Assembly: GCF_000469325.1 (NCBI RefSeq)
Contig: NZ_KI271583.1
Span: 18,215-82,214 of the forward strand
From: Schleiferilactobacillus shenzhenensis LY-73
Lineage (GTDB): Bacteria; Bacillota; Bacilli; Lactobacillales; Lactobacillaceae
Length of the DNA: 64,000 bases
Reading direction: 5' to 3'
This document shows, one piece after another, positions 1 to 9,099 of the stretch. A program made the position numbers and the translations under genes. Every line of letters starts with the position of its first letter. Position 1 is the stretch's first letter. The notes beneath the pieces are model-generated. The model saw nothing but the letters and a program-made list of their open reading frames with translations. It was not told the DNA's origin and ran no database searches.

Positions 1-52
1 ACCCGTTTATGGCGTGTGGAGAAAAGCCCCGCACTTGGGCATTCTTGACTTA

Positions 53-117
53 GGGTCCTTAGACTGTGTGGGGCTGCCCGCCGGAGCCCGTCTGGGGCTG
101 GCTTGGGGTCCTTAGAC
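53..117. repeat. Degenerate direct repeat, about 53-bp period
   Basis: The 12-mer GGGTCCTTAGAC occurs at 53-64... (53-62 continuing into 64) and again at 106-117, and each copy is followed about 30 bases on by a GGAGCCCG or GGAACCCG block, so two diverged copies of a roughly 53-bp unit lie side by side. ACCCGTTTA also appears at position 1 and at 139. No gene is visible in positions 1-231. Function unknown; it may be the edge of a larger intergenic repeat cut by the window. Confidence 0.4.
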
Positions 118-231
118 CACGGTGGCCTGCTCGGTGGAACCCGTTTAGAGGAGCCCGATTTGTACTATCGCACAGAACACCATTACGCCATCGGTTTGCG
201 GGGCTGGGATAAGAAAGGCGGGGAGACGATC

Positions 232-453
232 ATGGCACCGAGAATTCGCGTACCGCACCTGCTGCAGCATCTCATCAAGGGGGCGTTAACCGCCACGGTG
301 ATCCTGGCCGTGTGGATCGTACTGTATCTGCTGGATGCCGGGGAAGGCGATTCATCCCCGCTGGAATTGGCTGGGATGTGGACGTTCATTGTGATCAGCG
401 CGCTACTGTGGCTGGCGGTATGGACCCTCATGATGCGGCGGCACCGCAAATGA
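232..453 (+). CDS. Small two-TM membrane protein, function unknown
   Basis: Codes for 73 residues. The ATG at 232 is chosen over an upstream in-frame start because a GGCGGGGAG ribosome site lies just before it. Two hydrophobic helices are visible, about residues 16-34 and 47-66, separated by an acidic loop (DAGEGDSSP), and the protein ends in a basic tail (MMRRHRK), which predicts both ends inside. No family is recognised. It is monocistronic: a terminator follows at once. Confidence 0.6.
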   Translation: MAPRIRVPHLLQHLIKGALTATVILAVWIVLYLLDAGEGDSSPLELAGMWTFIVISALLWLAVWTLMMRRHRK

Positions 454-462
454 TTACTCAAA

Positions 463-521
463 ACAGGCAAGGATGACAAAACGCCGGAGTTTCCTCAGCC
501 AATCTGTCGCCTTGCCTTTTT
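463..521 (+). terminator. Rho-independent terminator
   Basis: AGGCAAGG at 465-472 pairs with CCTTGCCT at 510-517, followed by a T run. It closes the small membrane gene and insulates lacLM. Confidence 0.65.
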
Positions 522-573
522 CATATTCAAATCCCCATACTTTTCTGGCCATTCACCCCTACTTTCTCCCCCC

Positions 574-590
574 GGAAACAGCTTACACTA
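574..590 (+). promoter_or_regulatory. cre-like site overlapping lacL -10
   Basis: GGAAACAGCTTACA (574-587) matches the CcpA consensus TGWAANCGNTNWCA at 12 of 14 positions and overlaps the likely -10 TACACT (584-589). Catabolite repression of a lactose gene is the expected biology; the match is my own reading, not a scored search. Confidence 0.45.
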
Positions 591-639
591 GGAGCATAAG
601 GCCGTTTAGCGGTCAATGACATTGACGAGGTGAGAGATT

Positions 640-2532
640 GTGACACCTGATATTCGCTGGCTTGATGATCCCGAGACGTTTCGGGTAGGCGTGCTGCCCG
701 CCCACAGTGACCATCGCTTCTACCAGCATTACCACGAGATCGCGGGGGAGCATTCCAGCTTGGCCCAAAGTCTCAACGGGACATGGCGCTTCCATTTTGC
801 GCCCAACCCCCAAGCCCGGCTGCAGGATTTCTGGCAGGCTGATTACGACCTCAGCGGCTTCGACACCATCACCGTGCCGGAGCATGTTGAGATCGCGGGG
901 TACGATAAGCTGCATTACATCAATACGATGTATCCCTGGGAGGGCCATCATTTCCGCCGGCCCGCCCACACCGTGGGGCAGGATACCAGCGGCACCGGCA
1001 TGTTCAGCACCGCCCCGGACAATCCGGTGGGCCAGTATGCACTGGACTTCACGCTCGCGCCGGCCTTTGCCGGTAAGACGGTCACCGTGCAGTTCGCCGG
1101 TGTGGAAGAGGCCATGTATGTTTGGCTCAACGGCCACTTCTTAGGCTACGCAGAGGACAGTTTCACCCCTTCGGAATTCGACTTGACGCCATACTTGCAC
1201 GCCGGCGCCAACCGGTTAGCTGTCGAGGTATTCAAGCGCAGTACGGCCGCTTACTTAGAAGACCAAGATATGTTCCGCTTCTTCGGCATCTTCCGCGACG
1301 TGACGCTGCTGGCCAAGCCGGCCACGCACATCGAGGACCTGCACATTCAGCCGACGCTGGCCGACGACTTGCAGAGCGGCGTGGTCAAACTGGACTTGAC
1401 TTGCAGCCCAGTGGCTGCCGGGTCCACCGTGCGGGCCATCATCCGCGACGATGAGGGTGAGACCCTGATGGATACGACCCAGCCTGCCGCGGCAGCCCAG
1501 TCATTCACCAGCGACACCCTGGTCCATGTTCATCTTTGGGACCACCACCACCCCTATCTGTACCAGCTGTATCTGGAAGTGCATGATGCAGCTGGCCAAC
1601 TGGTGGAACTGGTACCGTATCAATTCGGCTTCCGGACCATCACGATCGATGCGCAGAAAGTGATCCGCTTGAACGGAGAGCGCCTGATCATCAACGGCGT
1701 CAACCGCCACGAGTGGGACGATGAGCGGGGCCGGGCGGTCACGGCCGCCGACATGGATGAGGACATCCGCATCATGAAGACGCACCACATCAACGCGGTG
1801 CGGACCTGCCATTATCCCGACCACATTTCCTGGTACGACCGCTGCGATGTGAACGGCATTTACATGATGGCCGAGACGAACCTGGAATCCCATGGTACCT
1901 GGCAGAAAATGGGCGCCATTGAGCCGTCCTACAACGTCCCCGGCTCCGTGGCGGAATGGCGAGCGGCGGTTCTGGACCGGGCCCAGAATAACTACGAGAC
2001 CTTCAAGAACCACACCGCCATCCTCTTCTGGTCCCTGGGCAACGAATCCTTCGCCGGCGACAACATTGCGGCGATGAACGCCTACTTTAAGAAAGTCGAC
2101 CCGACGCGCCTCGTGCACTACGAAGGCGTCGTGAACGACCGCGAATACGAGGATCGTATTTCTGATGTTGAAAGCCGGATGTATGCCCATCCGGAAGACA
2201 TCGTCAAGTACCTGGGCAATCACCCCAAGAAGCCGTTCCTGCTGTGCGAATACATGCACGACATGGGCAACTCGCTGGGCGGGATGAAGGCTTACACCGA
2301 CCTCATTGACCGCTTCCCGCAATACGCGGGCGGCTTTATCTGGGATTTCATCGACCAAGCGATTGCGGTGACCGATCCGGTGACTGGGCAGAAAGTCCAC
2401 CGCTACGGCGGCGACTTCGACGATCGGCCAGCGGACTATGAATTCTCCGGCGACGGCCTGCTCTTTGCGGACCGTACACCCAAACCAGCACTCCAGGAGG
2501 TGAGCTATTATTATGGCCGATACGACAAATAA
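640..2532 (+). CDS. lacL: Beta-galactosidase large subunit (GH2)
   Basis: Hydrolyses lactose to glucose and galactose in the cytoplasm as a heterodimer with LacM. The 630 residues match the usual LacL length (about 628). Order: N-terminal jelly-roll sugar-binding domain, immunoglobulin-like middle, TIM barrel. The GH2 acid/base Glu is visible in SLGNESFAG (near residue 467) and the nucleophile Glu in [10 protein letters not shown] (near 536). Start is GTG at 640 behind GAGGTGAG. The gene overlaps lacM by 20 bases, implying translational coupling. A cre-like site lies in the promoter region. No lactose permease or lac regulator is seen next to it. Confidence 0.96.
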   Translation: MTPDIRWLDDPETFRVGVLPAHSDHRFYQHYHEIAGEHSSLAQSLNGTWRFHFAPNPQARLQDFWQADYDLSGFDTITVPEHVEIAGYDKLHYINTMYPWEGHHFRRPAHTVGQDTSGTGMFSTAPDNPVGQYALDFTLAPAFAGKTVTVQFAGVEEAMYVWLNGHFLGYAEDSFTPSEFDLTPYLHAGANRLAVEVFKRSTAAYLEDQDMFRFFGIFRDVTLLAKPATHIEDLHIQPTLADDLQSGVVKLDLTCSPVAAGSTVRAIIRDDEGETLMDTTQPAAAAQSFTSDTLVHVHLWDHHHPYLYQLYLEVHDAAGQLVELVPYQFGFRTITIDAQKVIRLNGERLIINGVNRHEWDDERGRAVTAADMDEDIRIMKTHHINAVRTCHYPDHISWYDRCDVNGIYMMAETNLESHGTWQKMGAIEPSYNVPGSVAEWRAAVLDRAQNNYETFKNHTAILFWSLGNESFAGDNIAAMNAYFKKVDPTRLVHYEGVVNDREYEDRISDVESRMYAHPEDIVKYLGNHPKKPFLLCEYMHDMGNSLGGMKAYTDLIDRFPQYAGGFIWDFIDQAIAVTDPVTGQKVHRYGGDFDDRPADYEFSGDGLLFADRTPKPALQEVSYYYGRYDK

Positions 2533-3475
2533 AAAGTTGCGCGTCATTTACGGCGACGTCACGTTAGGCGTTCAAAGCGACCGGGTGCAATACATTTTCA
2601 ATTACACCCGCAACGGCTTGGAATCCCTGGTGGTGGACGGTAAAGAATGGCTCTACCGGACGCCGCTGCCCACTTTCTGGCGGGCGACGACGGATAACGA
2701 CCGGGGCAACGGCTTTTCTCAAAAATCCGTGCAGTGGCTAGGCGCCGATATGTTCATGAAAGCGGCGGGGGCCACGGTGAAAATTGACGGCGAGCCGATC
2801 GACTTGCCCATCGCGCCGGGAAACAACCAGTATTCGGATCACGAATACGCCGATAGTGTGGCGGTGACCGTTCATTTCACGACGGCCACGATTCCCACCA
2901 CGGCGGTCCAGGTGGAGTACCGCATTGCGGCAGACGGCACCTTGACGATGCACGTCCACTATACCGGCAACGCCAATCTGCCGGATCTGCCGGTCTTCGG
3001 GCTGCGCCTGATCATGCCCACCAAGGCCGTGCGCTATACCTATCAGGGCCTGTCCGGCGAGACATATCCCGACCGGATGGCCGGCGGCGTTCCCGGAACG
3101 TATACCATCCAAGGGCTGCCGGTAACGCCGTACCTGGTACCGCAGGATAACGGCGTGCACATGGCCACCGACTGGGTCGAGGTCGTCCGCGCGACGACCC
3201 AGGACAACACCCAGCTGACCCCCGGGGAGTTCGGCTTGCGCATCAGCAGTGTGGACGCACCGTTCGCTTTCTCCTGCCTGCCGTACACGGCAGAGGAGCT
3301 GGAGAACGCCACCCACATCGAGGAATTGCCGCCCGCGCGGCGCACCGTGCTGAGTATTCTCGGGGCCGTTCGCGGTGTCGGCGGAATCGACAGCTGGGGC
3401 GCAGATGTGGACAAGCCGTACCATATTCCGGCCGGTGAAGACATCGACTTCAGCTTTAAGGTCGCCCCGTTGTAA
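2513..3475 (+). CDS. lacM: Beta-galactosidase small subunit
   Basis: Supplies the C-terminal beta-sandwich (equivalent to LacZ domain 5) that completes the active site of LacL. 320 residues, the usual LacM length. The conserved segment [18 protein letters not shown] (near residue 50) is typical of this domain. The ATG at 2513 lies inside the lacL 3' end with an AGGAGGTGAG site, so the subunits are co-translated. A strong terminator follows. Confidence 0.96.
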   Translation: MADTTNKKLRVIYGDVTLGVQSDRVQYIFNYTRNGLESLVVDGKEWLYRTPLPTFWRATTDNDRGNGFSQKSVQWLGADMFMKAAGATVKIDGEPIDLPIAPGNNQYSDHEYADSVAVTVHFTTATIPTTAVQVEYRIAADGTLTMHVHYTGNANLPDLPVFGLRLIMPTKAVRYTYQGLSGETYPDRMAGGVPGTYTIQGLPVTPYLVPQDNGVHMATDWVEVVRATTQDNTQLTPGEFGLRISSVDAPFAFSCLPYTAEELENATHIEELPPARRTVLSILGAVRGVGGIDSWGADVDKPYHIPAGEDIDFSFKVAPL

Positions 3476-3487
3476 TCGATTGAAGGC

Positions 3488-3543
3488 AGAAAAAAAGCAG
3501 GTTCCGCCAGCGCGTCAAACGCGCCGGGGACCTGCTTTTTTTG
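3488..3543 (+). terminator. Terminator of lacLM
   Basis: A stem of AAAAAAGCAGGTTCC against GGGGACCTGCTTTTTT with a T7 tail. The A-rich 5' side also makes it usable for the opposite-strand gene ending at 3562. Confidence 0.85.
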
Positions 3544-3561
3544 CTTGGCCGGGGCACAGGA

Positions 3562-3855
3562 TTAACTCTTCCTCGCCAGACGCTTCATCGTCCGCCAACT
3601 GGTCGCCGCTAAGTAAACGTAGATTCCAATCCAAAGCAGTGTGACGACGATCTGGCCGGTGGTATTAATACCCTCGAACAGGTTCGGTGCGGCCATCACA
3701 CCGAAGAGGATGAACATCACTGCGCGGAGCAGGCACTGGACGACGAATTCCCGTGGGTGGCGGGGAATGCTGTAAAGTAAGCGGGCAGTGCGCCGGCGGT
3801 CGAACATGACCCAGAACCCGAAGATGACCAGCAGAATGAGGGCGCCGTATTGCAT
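3562..3855 (-). CDS. Small integral membrane protein, unknown
   Basis: 97 residues read from the ATG at 3855, which has an AAAGGAG site; an upstream in-frame start lacks one. Three hydrophobic stretches are visible (about 4-18, 43-60 and 70-87) with a strongly basic segment RRRTARLLYSIPRHPR after the first. No family recognised. The promoter carries a palindrome centred on its -10, so expression is probably regulated. Confidence 0.6.
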   Translation of the reverse strand: MQYGALILLVIFGFWVMFDRRRTARLLYSIPRHPREFVVQCLLRAVMFILFGVMAAPNLFEGINTTGQIVVTLLWIGIYVYLAATSWRTMKRLARKS

Positions 3856-3887
3856 GATGAATTTCTCCTTTGTTGAGCCCAAGACCT

Positions 3888-3911
3888 GTCTGCCTCTATT
3901 GTAAGGCAGAC
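3888..3911 (-). promoter_or_regulatory. Palindromic operator over a -10 box
   Basis: GTCTGCCT (3888-3895) and AGGCAGAC (3904-3911) form a perfect 8-bp inverted repeat with an 8-base centre. On the minus strand that centre holds TACAAT, a good -10 for the gene starting at 3855. The cognate regulator is not known. Confidence 0.5.
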
Positions 3912-3975
3912 GGGCCAACAAGCGGTGCCAGCGGCTTGGACCAGGGGGCAGACGGCCTTTTCTCCCTTAGCCGGC

Positions 3976-4539
3976 TTAAATCTTACCGACCAGATCAGCA
4001 CCCGGCTTCAATGTCTTGTCGCCGGGCTGCCAATTCGCCGGGCAAACCTGGTCGCCGTGGGCGGCGACGAACTGGGCCGCTTCCAGTGTACGCAGGCATT
4101 CGGCGGCGTTACGGCCGATGCCCATGTTATTGATGGTGTAGGACTGAATCTGGCCCTTGGGATCGATAATGAAGGTCCCGCGGAAGGCCTGGCCGCTGGC
4201 CTTGTCGTAGACGTCTAAGGCGTGGGCGAGGGTACCGGCGGGGTCGGCCAGCATCGGGAACTGGATATCCTTAATGGTGGGACTTTGCTGGTGCCAGGAC
4301 ATGTGCACGAACTCGGAGTCTTCCGAGACTGAGTAGACCTCAGCATCGTGACTGACGAAGTCTTGGTAATGCTTTTGCATATCACCCAGCTCGGTGGGGC
4401 AGACGAACGAATAGTCTGCGGGATAGAACATCAAGACGGCCCACTTGCCCAGCATGTCGGAGCGGCTGACATCGTGGAAGCCCTCGTTTTGGTAGGCCTT
4501 AACGGTGAAGTCCGGTAACGTTTGACCAATTAAACTCAT
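3976..4539 (-). CDS. ahpC: Peroxiredoxin AhpC (typical 2-Cys)
   Basis: Reduces hydrogen and organic peroxides in the cytoplasm. 187 residues, the normal AhpC size. The peroxidatic Cys is in DYSFVCPTELGD (Cys47) and the resolving Cys in GDQVCPANW (Cys166). The ATG at 4539 has GGAGG seven bases upstream; an in-frame ATG two codons earlier sits too close to it. The ahpF reductase usually paired with ahpC is not adjacent, so electrons must come from elsewhere. A PerR-box-like sequence lies in the 5' untranslated region. Confidence 0.96.
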   Translation of the reverse strand: MSLIGQTLPDFTVKAYQNEGFHDVSRSDMLGKWAVLMFYPADYSFVCPTELGDMQKHYQDFVSHDAEVYSVSEDSEFVHMSWHQQSPTIKDIQFPMLADPAGTLAHALDVYDKASGQAFRGTFIIDPKGQIQSYTINNMGIGRNAAECLRTLEAAQFVAAHGDQVCPANWQPGDKTLKPGADLVGKI

Positions 4540-4554
4540 GATCATTCCTCCAAT

Positions 4555-4569
4555 TTAGAATCATTATTG
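4555..4569 (-). promoter_or_regulatory. PerR-box-like site upstream of ahpC
   Basis: TTAGAATCATTATTG matches the PerR consensus TTATAATNATTATAA at 11 of its 14 defined positions. It lies just upstream of the ahpC ribosome site, a position suited to peroxide-responsive repression. Confidence 0.4.
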
Positions 4570-4611
4570 AGTCACCATCAGCGTAGTCCCTTGCTAATTC
4601 TTTGGCAAGAC

Positions 4612-4646
4612 GAAAAAAACCGTCACCGGTAAGACCGGGACGGCAG
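4612..4646 (-). terminator. Terminator of the YxeA-family gene
   Basis: On the minus strand CCGTC-CCGG pairs imperfectly with CCGG-TGACGG and is followed by a T7 run, just after the stop at 4660. Confidence 0.6.
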
Positions 4647-4659
4647 GGAACGCTTGGGT

Positions 4660-5046
4660 TTACTTCAATGCATCTTTGATTTTTTGCGGGACCTTGCTGG
4701 CCGCGATAGGCGACGGGCCATCCACAATCCGTTTTTCGGAGACCTTGCCGATGTAGTAACTGTTGTTCACCAGCGGGGTGGGGTTGATCCGGCTGATCTC
4801 GAAGGGCACGGTCACCTTGGAGCCGTCTTCCCGAATGAAGGTCAAACTGTAGTCATAAGAGTACAGCTGCTGGCCATTGTCAGAAACCTTGGCCCCGGTA
4901 CTGTCCACCGTCGGTTTTTTTTCTGGGGTGGCAGTCACGTAAGTGTACGCTGTTTTACCATTATATGTACTGTCCCAATAGCGATAACCGACGACGCCGA
5001 CGACGAGCAGCGCGGCGAGTGCGATGATACCGAGAATCTTTTTCAT
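4660..5046 (-). CDS. YxeA family (DUF1093) exported protein
   Basis: 128 residues from the ATG at 5046, which has a GGAGGG site. An N-terminal signal/anchor helix (MKKILGIIALAALLVVGVVG) is followed by a soluble domain with the family features: YSYDYSLTF near the middle and NPTPLVNNSYYIGKVSEK. It should be tethered outside the membrane. The biochemical role of the family is not established. It is divergent from the marR-type gene and shares its control region. Confidence 0.75.
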   Translation of the reverse strand: MKKILGIIALAALLVVGVVGYRYWDSTYNGKTAYTYVTATPEKKPTVDSTGAKVSDNGQQLYSYDYSLTFIREDGSKVTVPFEISRINPTPLVNNSYYIGKVSEKRIVDGPSPIAASKVPQKIKDALK

Positions 5047-5132
5047 TTTAGAATCCCTCCGTTTGTCTGATTGAATACAGTATACTCGGTCGACGGTGAG
5101 AAGGAACGAACGGATTTGTAAGGGAGAAAGGC

Positions 5133-5214
5133 AGGTACCTAAATAGTTTGACAAGGGAAGAGACCGGGTGTATCATCATCAATAAGTTAGGTACCTCATA
5201 TTAAGCTGCCTAAC
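5133..5214. promoter_or_regulatory. Paired AGGTACCT operators flanking the promoter
   Basis: The 8-bp palindrome AGGTACCT occurs at 5133-5140 and 5189-5196, on either side of the promoter and 56 bp apart. The second copy is part of a larger inverted repeat GTTAGG (5186-5191) / CCTAAC (5209-5214). This is a plausible autoregulatory operator for the downstream MarR protein and could also control the divergent YxeA-family gene. Confidence 0.5.
5148..5176 (+). promoter_or_regulatory. Consensus promoter of marR-type gene
   Basis: TTGACA (5148-5153), a 17-bp spacer and TATCAT (5171-5176) form a near-perfect sigma-A promoter. Confidence 0.75.
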
Positions 5215-5239
5215 AATAAATTCAAGGAGACGATATTGA

Positions 5240-5866
5240 ATGACTGACCAAACGCAAGATTTGTTCCGCGCCTTCCGCCGCTTCGGCCAACTGAGCCGGC
5301 GCCTCGCCTGGCAGCAGCCCCAGCCGCCGCACCATCATGGCCAAGCCCGCATCCTGCGGGTCATCGCGAATGAAGACGAGCCCAACTCCGCCCGTCTCGC
5401 CGAGATCCTCGACATCCGGCCGTCCTCAGTTTCTGAATTATTGAAGAAACTGGAAGACGCCGGCCTGATCACCCGGGAACCCGACCCGGATGACAAGCGG
5501 GCTAGCAAGATCCACATGACACCAGCGGGGGAGGCGAAGCTGAAGGAAGCGGAGCAGGCCCAGACCGACTTCGCAGACAAGGCCTTCAGCGGCCTCAGCG
5601 ACGAGGAGCAGCAGCAGCTGCTGGCTTTGCTCACGAAGACCGACGATGCCTTGGCTGGCCAAGTGAAGGATACCCCGGACTTCCCGGACGATCCCCGCTT
5701 CGGCGGTCGCGGTATGCACCATCACGGCCCCTGGGGCGATGGTATGCAACACCATGGCCCCCACGGCTTCGGCCGCGGCGAAGGCTTCCCCGGCCGGCCC
5801 GAATTCGGCGAACGCCACATCCACGGCTTCGGCGAACAACCGGACGACGACGAGGATGAAGACTAA
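5240..5866 (+). CDS. MarR-family regulator with His/Gly-rich tail
   Basis: 208 residues. Residues about 30-135 form a winged helix-turn-helix MarR domain (LAEILDIRPSSVSELLKKLE is the recognition region; DPDDKRASKIHMT is the wing). An extra C-terminal tail of about 55 residues is rich in His, Gly, Phe and Pro (MHHHGPWGDGMQHHGPHG) and ends DDDEDED; another HHH lies near residue 35. The tail is outside the usual 140-150 residue family length and looks able to bind metal, which is inference. Strong own promoter with paired palindromes. Confidence 0.85.
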   Translation: MTDQTQDLFRAFRRFGQLSRRLAWQQPQPPHHHGQARILRVIANEDEPNSARLAEILDIRPSSVSELLKKLEDAGLITREPDPDDKRASKIHMTPAGEAKLKEAEQAQTDFADKAFSGLSDEEQQQLLALLTKTDDALAGQVKDTPDFPDDPRFGGRGMHHHGPWGDGMQHHGPHGFGRGEGFPGRPEFGERHIHGFGEQPDDDEDED

Positions 5867-5928
5867 TATAGGGTGAAAGGCACTGCTGACCGGTCCCAAG
5901 CAGTAATTGGTCCCGGTCCGTGGTAAGA

Positions 5929-5972
5929 TAGAGAGCATCGCACTCGCAAGAGGGGCGCTGCTCTCTTTTTTT
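5929..5972 (+). terminator. Terminator after marR-type gene
   Basis: GAGAGCA (5931-5937) pairs with TGCTCTC (5959-5965) and is followed by seven T. Confidence 0.85.
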
Positions 5973-6004
5973 CTGATGATGGAAGGGGCGCGTTACGGGG
6001 ATGG

Positions 6005-6040
6005 GGCGATCGCCATAAACGGGCTCCGCCCTCTTTTTTT
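6005..6040 (+). terminator. Second, weaker terminator-like hairpin
   Basis: A GGCGATCGCC palindrome (6005-6014) is followed by GGGC-TCC-GCCC (6021-6031) and a T7 run. It sits between the marR terminator and the ribosomal promoter, so it probably serves as a backup insulator. Confidence 0.45.
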
Positions 6041-6060
6041 CTGCAAACCACGATTACGCC

Positions 6061-6089
6061 TTGTAATCTCAGCCCCCATCTTGTAGAAT
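6061..6089 (+). promoter_or_regulatory. Main promoter of the S10-spc-alpha operon
   Basis: TTGTAA (6061-6066), a 17-bp spacer and TAGAAT (6084-6089) lie 170 bases before rpsJ. Confidence 0.65.
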
Positions 6090-6095
6090 ATCAAA

Positions 6096-6258
6096 GGTGC
6101 TGTTTTTTCAGAGGGATTAATATACCCCTGAGAGGAAACAGAACCAAGTAGCGCAGACGCAGGAGGTTGCGACACGCCCGGGTGCTTTGCCACGGGCCAG
6201 GCCGGGAATTCTTGCTGAGCTAGTCTACTTTGCGAAAATAGACGAAGGAGGTCACACC
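6096..6258 (+). promoter_or_regulatory. Structured 5' leader of rpsJ
   Basis: About 160 untranslated bases hold hairpins: CAGAGGG against CCCCTG (near 6109-6132) and GTCTA against TAGAC (near 6222-6243) just before the GAAGGAGG ribosome site. Ribosomal leaders that bind an r-protein (L4 in enterobacteria) are known for this operon; whether this one acts that way is inference. Confidence 0.4.
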
Positions 6259-6567
6259 ATGGCAAAACAAAAGATTCGTATTCGTTTGAAGGCCTACGAG
6301 CACCGGACCTTGGACCAGGCTGCTGATAAGATCGTGCAAACCGCACAACGTACCGGCGCCCAGATTTCTGGTCCGATCCCGCTGCCCACCGAACGCTCCC
6401 TGTATACGGTGATCCGTTCACCCCATAAGTACAAGGATTCGCGTGAACAATTCGAAATGCGGACGCACAAGCGCCTGATCGACATTATCGATCCGACACC
6501 CAAGACCGTGGATTCACTGATGAAGTTGGATCTGCCCAGCGGCGTCGACATCGAGATCAAGCTGTAA
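6259..6567 (+). CDS. rpsJ: Ribosomal protein S10
   Basis: 102 residues, full length. It sits in the head of the 30S subunit and, as NusE, joins the antitermination complex. The start [15 protein letters not shown] and the extended loop [15 protein letters not shown] are diagnostic. The ATG at 6259 follows AAGGAGG; an upstream in-frame start lies in the leader and is rejected. It is the first gene of the operon. Confidence 0.98.
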   Translation: MAKQKIRIRLKAYEHRTLDQAADKIVQTAQRTGAQISGPIPLPTERSLYTVIRSPHKYKDSREQFEMRTHKRLIDIIDPTPKTVDSLMKLDLPSGVDIEIKL

Positions 6568-6598
6568 TTCATAAATCAAATTTATTGGAGGTGTACTC

Positions 6599-7240
6599 AT
6601 GGCCAGAAAAGGTATCTTAGGAACAAAAGTGGGAATGACTCAAGTCTTTACCAAGAACGGCGAGCTGATTCCGGTGACTGTCATTAAGGCAGACCCGAAC
6701 GTGGTCTTACAAGTGAAGACCCCGGAAACAGACGGCTACGAAGCTGTCCAACTCGGCTACGACGATCTGCGTAAAGTATTGAGTACCAAACCTGCGCAAG
6801 GTCATGCAGCAAAAGCTAACACGACGCCTAAGCGCTACATTCGGGAAATTCGCGATGTTGCGCTGGACGATTACAAAGTTGGTGCGACAGTTACTGTCGA
6901 CGAATTTCAGGCTGGGGACATCGTTGATGTTACCGGTCGTTCCAAAGGCCATGGTTTCCAAGGTAACATTAAAAAGAACGGCCAGTCCCGCGGTCCTGAG
7001 ACCCACGGTTCCCGTTACCACCGTGTACCAGGTTCAATGGGTTCCATCATCAACCGGGTCTTCAAGAACAAGGCATTGCCTGGCCGGATGGGCAACCACA
7101 AGGTAACCATGCAAAACCTTGAAGTGGTGTCCACTGATACGGAAAACAACGTGATTTTGATCCGGGGGAACGTCCCTGGGGCAAACAAATCATTAGTAAC
7201 GATTCGTTCGACCGTTAAACACGGCAAGCTTAAGAAATAA
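6599..7240 (+). CDS. rplC: Ribosomal protein L3
   Basis: 213 residues. L3 seeds 50S assembly and reaches toward the peptidyl-transferase centre. The family signature [13 protein letters not shown] (near residue 120) and [13 protein letters not shown] are present, and the start [15 protein letters not shown] is canonical. It follows rpsJ by 31 bases with a GGAGG site. Confidence 0.98.
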   Translation: MARKGILGTKVGMTQVFTKNGELIPVTVIKADPNVVLQVKTPETDGYEAVQLGYDDLRKVLSTKPAQGHAAKANTTPKRYIREIRDVALDDYKVGATVTVDEFQAGDIVDVTGRSKGHGFQGNIKKNGQSRGPETHGSRYHRVPGSMGSIINRVFKNKALPGRMGNHKVTMQNLEVVSTDTENNVILIRGNVPGANKSLVTIRSTVKHGKLKK

Positions 7241-7264
7241 CAAATCAGAAAGGAGGAGCACTAA

Positions 7265-7888
7265 ATGGCAGACGTCACATTATACAAGCAAGACGGCAGT
7301 GAAAACGGCACGATCACGTTGAACGATGCGATCTTCGGTATTGAACCGAACGACAGCGTCATCTTCGATGCAGTGATCATGCAGCGCGCTGGTCAGCGTC
7401 ACGGCACCCATGCAGTCCTTAACCGGTCCGCAGTTCGGGGCGGCGGTCGCAAGCCCTGGAAGCAAAAGGGTACTGGCCGGGCTCGTCAAGGGTCGATCCG
7501 GGCACCGCAATGGCGCGGTGGTGGTATCGTCTTTGGCCCGACACAGCGGTCTTACGCTTACAAGTTACCGAAGAAAGCCCGCCGCTTGGCAATCAAGTCC
7601 GCGCTTTCGCAAAAGGTCATTGACGGCGATTTGATCGTTGTCGATACCCTGAAGTTCGACAGCCCCAAGACGAAGGAATTCGCCAGCGTCCTGAAGAACC
7701 TGAAGGTCGACAGCAAGGCATTGATTGCCTTGGAAGCCGGCAATGAACAAGCTGCTTTGTCCGCCCGCAACCTGGCCAACGTTACTGTTGTTCCGGCCAC
7801 CGGCGTGAACGTCTTAGACGTTGTGAACAGCGATAAGCTGATCTTGACCCAAGCAGCGCTTTCCAAGATTGAGGAGGTGCTCGCATAA
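7265..7888 (+). CDS. rplD: Ribosomal protein L4
   Basis: 207 residues. L4 lines the exit tunnel through its extended loop, seen here as [20 protein letters not shown] (about residues 57-76). It is the autogenous repressor of this operon in enterobacteria; that role is not established here. Its stop overlaps the rplW start by one base (TAATG). Confidence 0.98.
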   Translation: MADVTLYKQDGSENGTITLNDAIFGIEPNDSVIFDAVIMQRAGQRHGTHAVLNRSAVRGGGRKPWKQKGTGRARQGSIRAPQWRGGGIVFGPTQRSYAYKLPKKARRLAIKSALSQKVIDGDLIVVDTLKFDSPKTKEFASVLKNLKVDSKALIALEAGNEQAALSARNLANVTVVPATGVNVLDVVNSDKLILTQAALSKIEEVLA

Positions 7889-8172
7889 TGGCAGCTCGAG
7901 ATATTATCTTACGCCCCGTTGTCACCGAACAATCCATGGCGCTCATGGATGACAAGAAGTACACGTTCGATGTCGCGATTGGCGCCAACAAGATTGCTGT
8001 GAAGCACGCCGTTGAAGAAATCTTCGGTGTCCACGTCAAGTCAGTCAACATTGCCAACATCAAGCCCAAGAAGAAGCGGGTCGGTCAGTACATGGGCCGG
8101 ACCAAGAAGCGGCGCAAGGCAATCGTGACATTGACCGCCGACAGCAAAGAAATCAAACTGTTCGAAGAATAA
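7888..8172 (+). CDS. rplW: Ribosomal protein L23
   Basis: 94 residues. L23 lies at the tunnel exit, where trigger factor and SRP dock. The opening [16 protein letters not shown] and the basic loop [20 protein letters not shown] are typical. Translation is probably coupled to rplD through the overlapping TAATG. Confidence 0.97.
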   Translation: MAARDIILRPVVTEQSMALMDDKKYTFDVAIGANKIAVKHAVEEIFGVHVKSVNIANIKPKKKRVGQYMGRTKKRRKAIVTLTADSKEIKLFEE

Positions 8173-8208
8173 TCCTTACACATTTTGAATAACTAGGAGG
8201 GGAATCGC

Positions 8209-9045
8209 GTGGCCATTATTAAGTATAAACCGACGACCAACGGCCGCCGGAATATGACCGGTTCCGACTTCGCTGAAATCACTAAGACGACGCCGGAGAA
8301 GAGCCTGCTGGAAAGCAAGAGCAAGACGGCAGGCCGCAACGCTCATGGGCACATCACCGTGCGCCATAAGGGCGGCGGCAACAAGCGCAAGTACCGCGTC
8401 ATCGATTTTAAGCGGAATAGCAAAGACGGTGTGAAGGCAACGGTCAAGGCAATCGAATACGATCCTAACCGTACCGCTAACATCGCATTGCTGGGTTACG
8501 AAGACGGCACCAAGGCTTACATCATTGCACCTAAGGGCCTGAAGGTCGGGGCAACGGTTGAATCCGGTGCCCAAGTCGACATCCAGATCGGTAACGCCAT
8601 GGAGTTGGGCAACATCCCTGATGGGACGACCATCCATAACGTTGAGTTGAAGCCTGGCAAGGGCGGCCAATTGGCACGTTCCGCTGGTGCTTCTGCGACG
8701 ATCTTAGGTAACGAAGGCAAGTACACGCTGGTTCGGTTGAGCTCCGGTGAAGTCCGGATGATCATCTCGACCGCCCGTGCTTCCATCGGTTCCGTCGGTA
8801 ACGAACAGCACGAATTGATCAGCATCGGTAAAGCCGGCCGCAAGCGCTGGATGGGCGTTCGCCCGACGGTCCGCGGCTCGGTTATGAACCCGAACGATCA
8901 CCCGCATGGTGGTGGTGAAGGGAAAGCACCGATCGGTCATCCGTCACCGATGTCACCGTGGGGCAAGAAGACGCTGGGTAAGAAGACCCGGAATACGCGT
9001 GCCCGCAGTGAAAAGCTCATCGTTCGTCACCGCAAGGGCAAATAA
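8209..9045 (+). CDS. rplB: Ribosomal protein L2
   Basis: 278 residues. L2 binds 23S rRNA near the peptidyl-transferase centre and bridges the subunits. The conserved C-terminal stretch [20 protein letters not shown], containing the functionally important His, is intact. The start is GTG at 8209 behind AGGAGGGG. Confidence 0.98.
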   Translation: MAIIKYKPTTNGRRNMTGSDFAEITKTTPEKSLLESKSKTAGRNAHGHITVRHKGGGNKRKYRVIDFKRNSKDGVKATVKAIEYDPNRTANIALLGYEDGTKAYIIAPKGLKVGATVESGAQVDIQIGNAMELGNIPDGTTIHNVELKPGKGGQLARSAGASATILGNEGKYTLVRLSSGEVRMIISTARASIGSVGNEQHELISIGKAGRKRWMGVRPTVRGSVMNPNDHPHGGGEGKAPIGHPSPMSPWGKKTLGKKTRNTRARSEKLIVRHRKGK

Positions 9046-9062
9046 GCATGACGCTTATGCCC
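9038..9062 (+). other. Hairpin at the rplB stop codon
   Basis: ATAAGC pairs with GCTTAT across ATGAC, extended by GGC/GCC, and encloses the rplB stop. There is no T run, so termination is unlikely; mRNA stabilisation or processing is possible. Confidence 0.35.
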
Positions 9063-9099
9063 CTTGCCATTACACTTTACGCATAAGGGAGGTTTACGA

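Noticed and set aside
1501-2547. 348-codon minus-strand frame within lacL
   Set aside because: Antisense of a clear GH2 enzyme; no ribosome site and no protein pattern.
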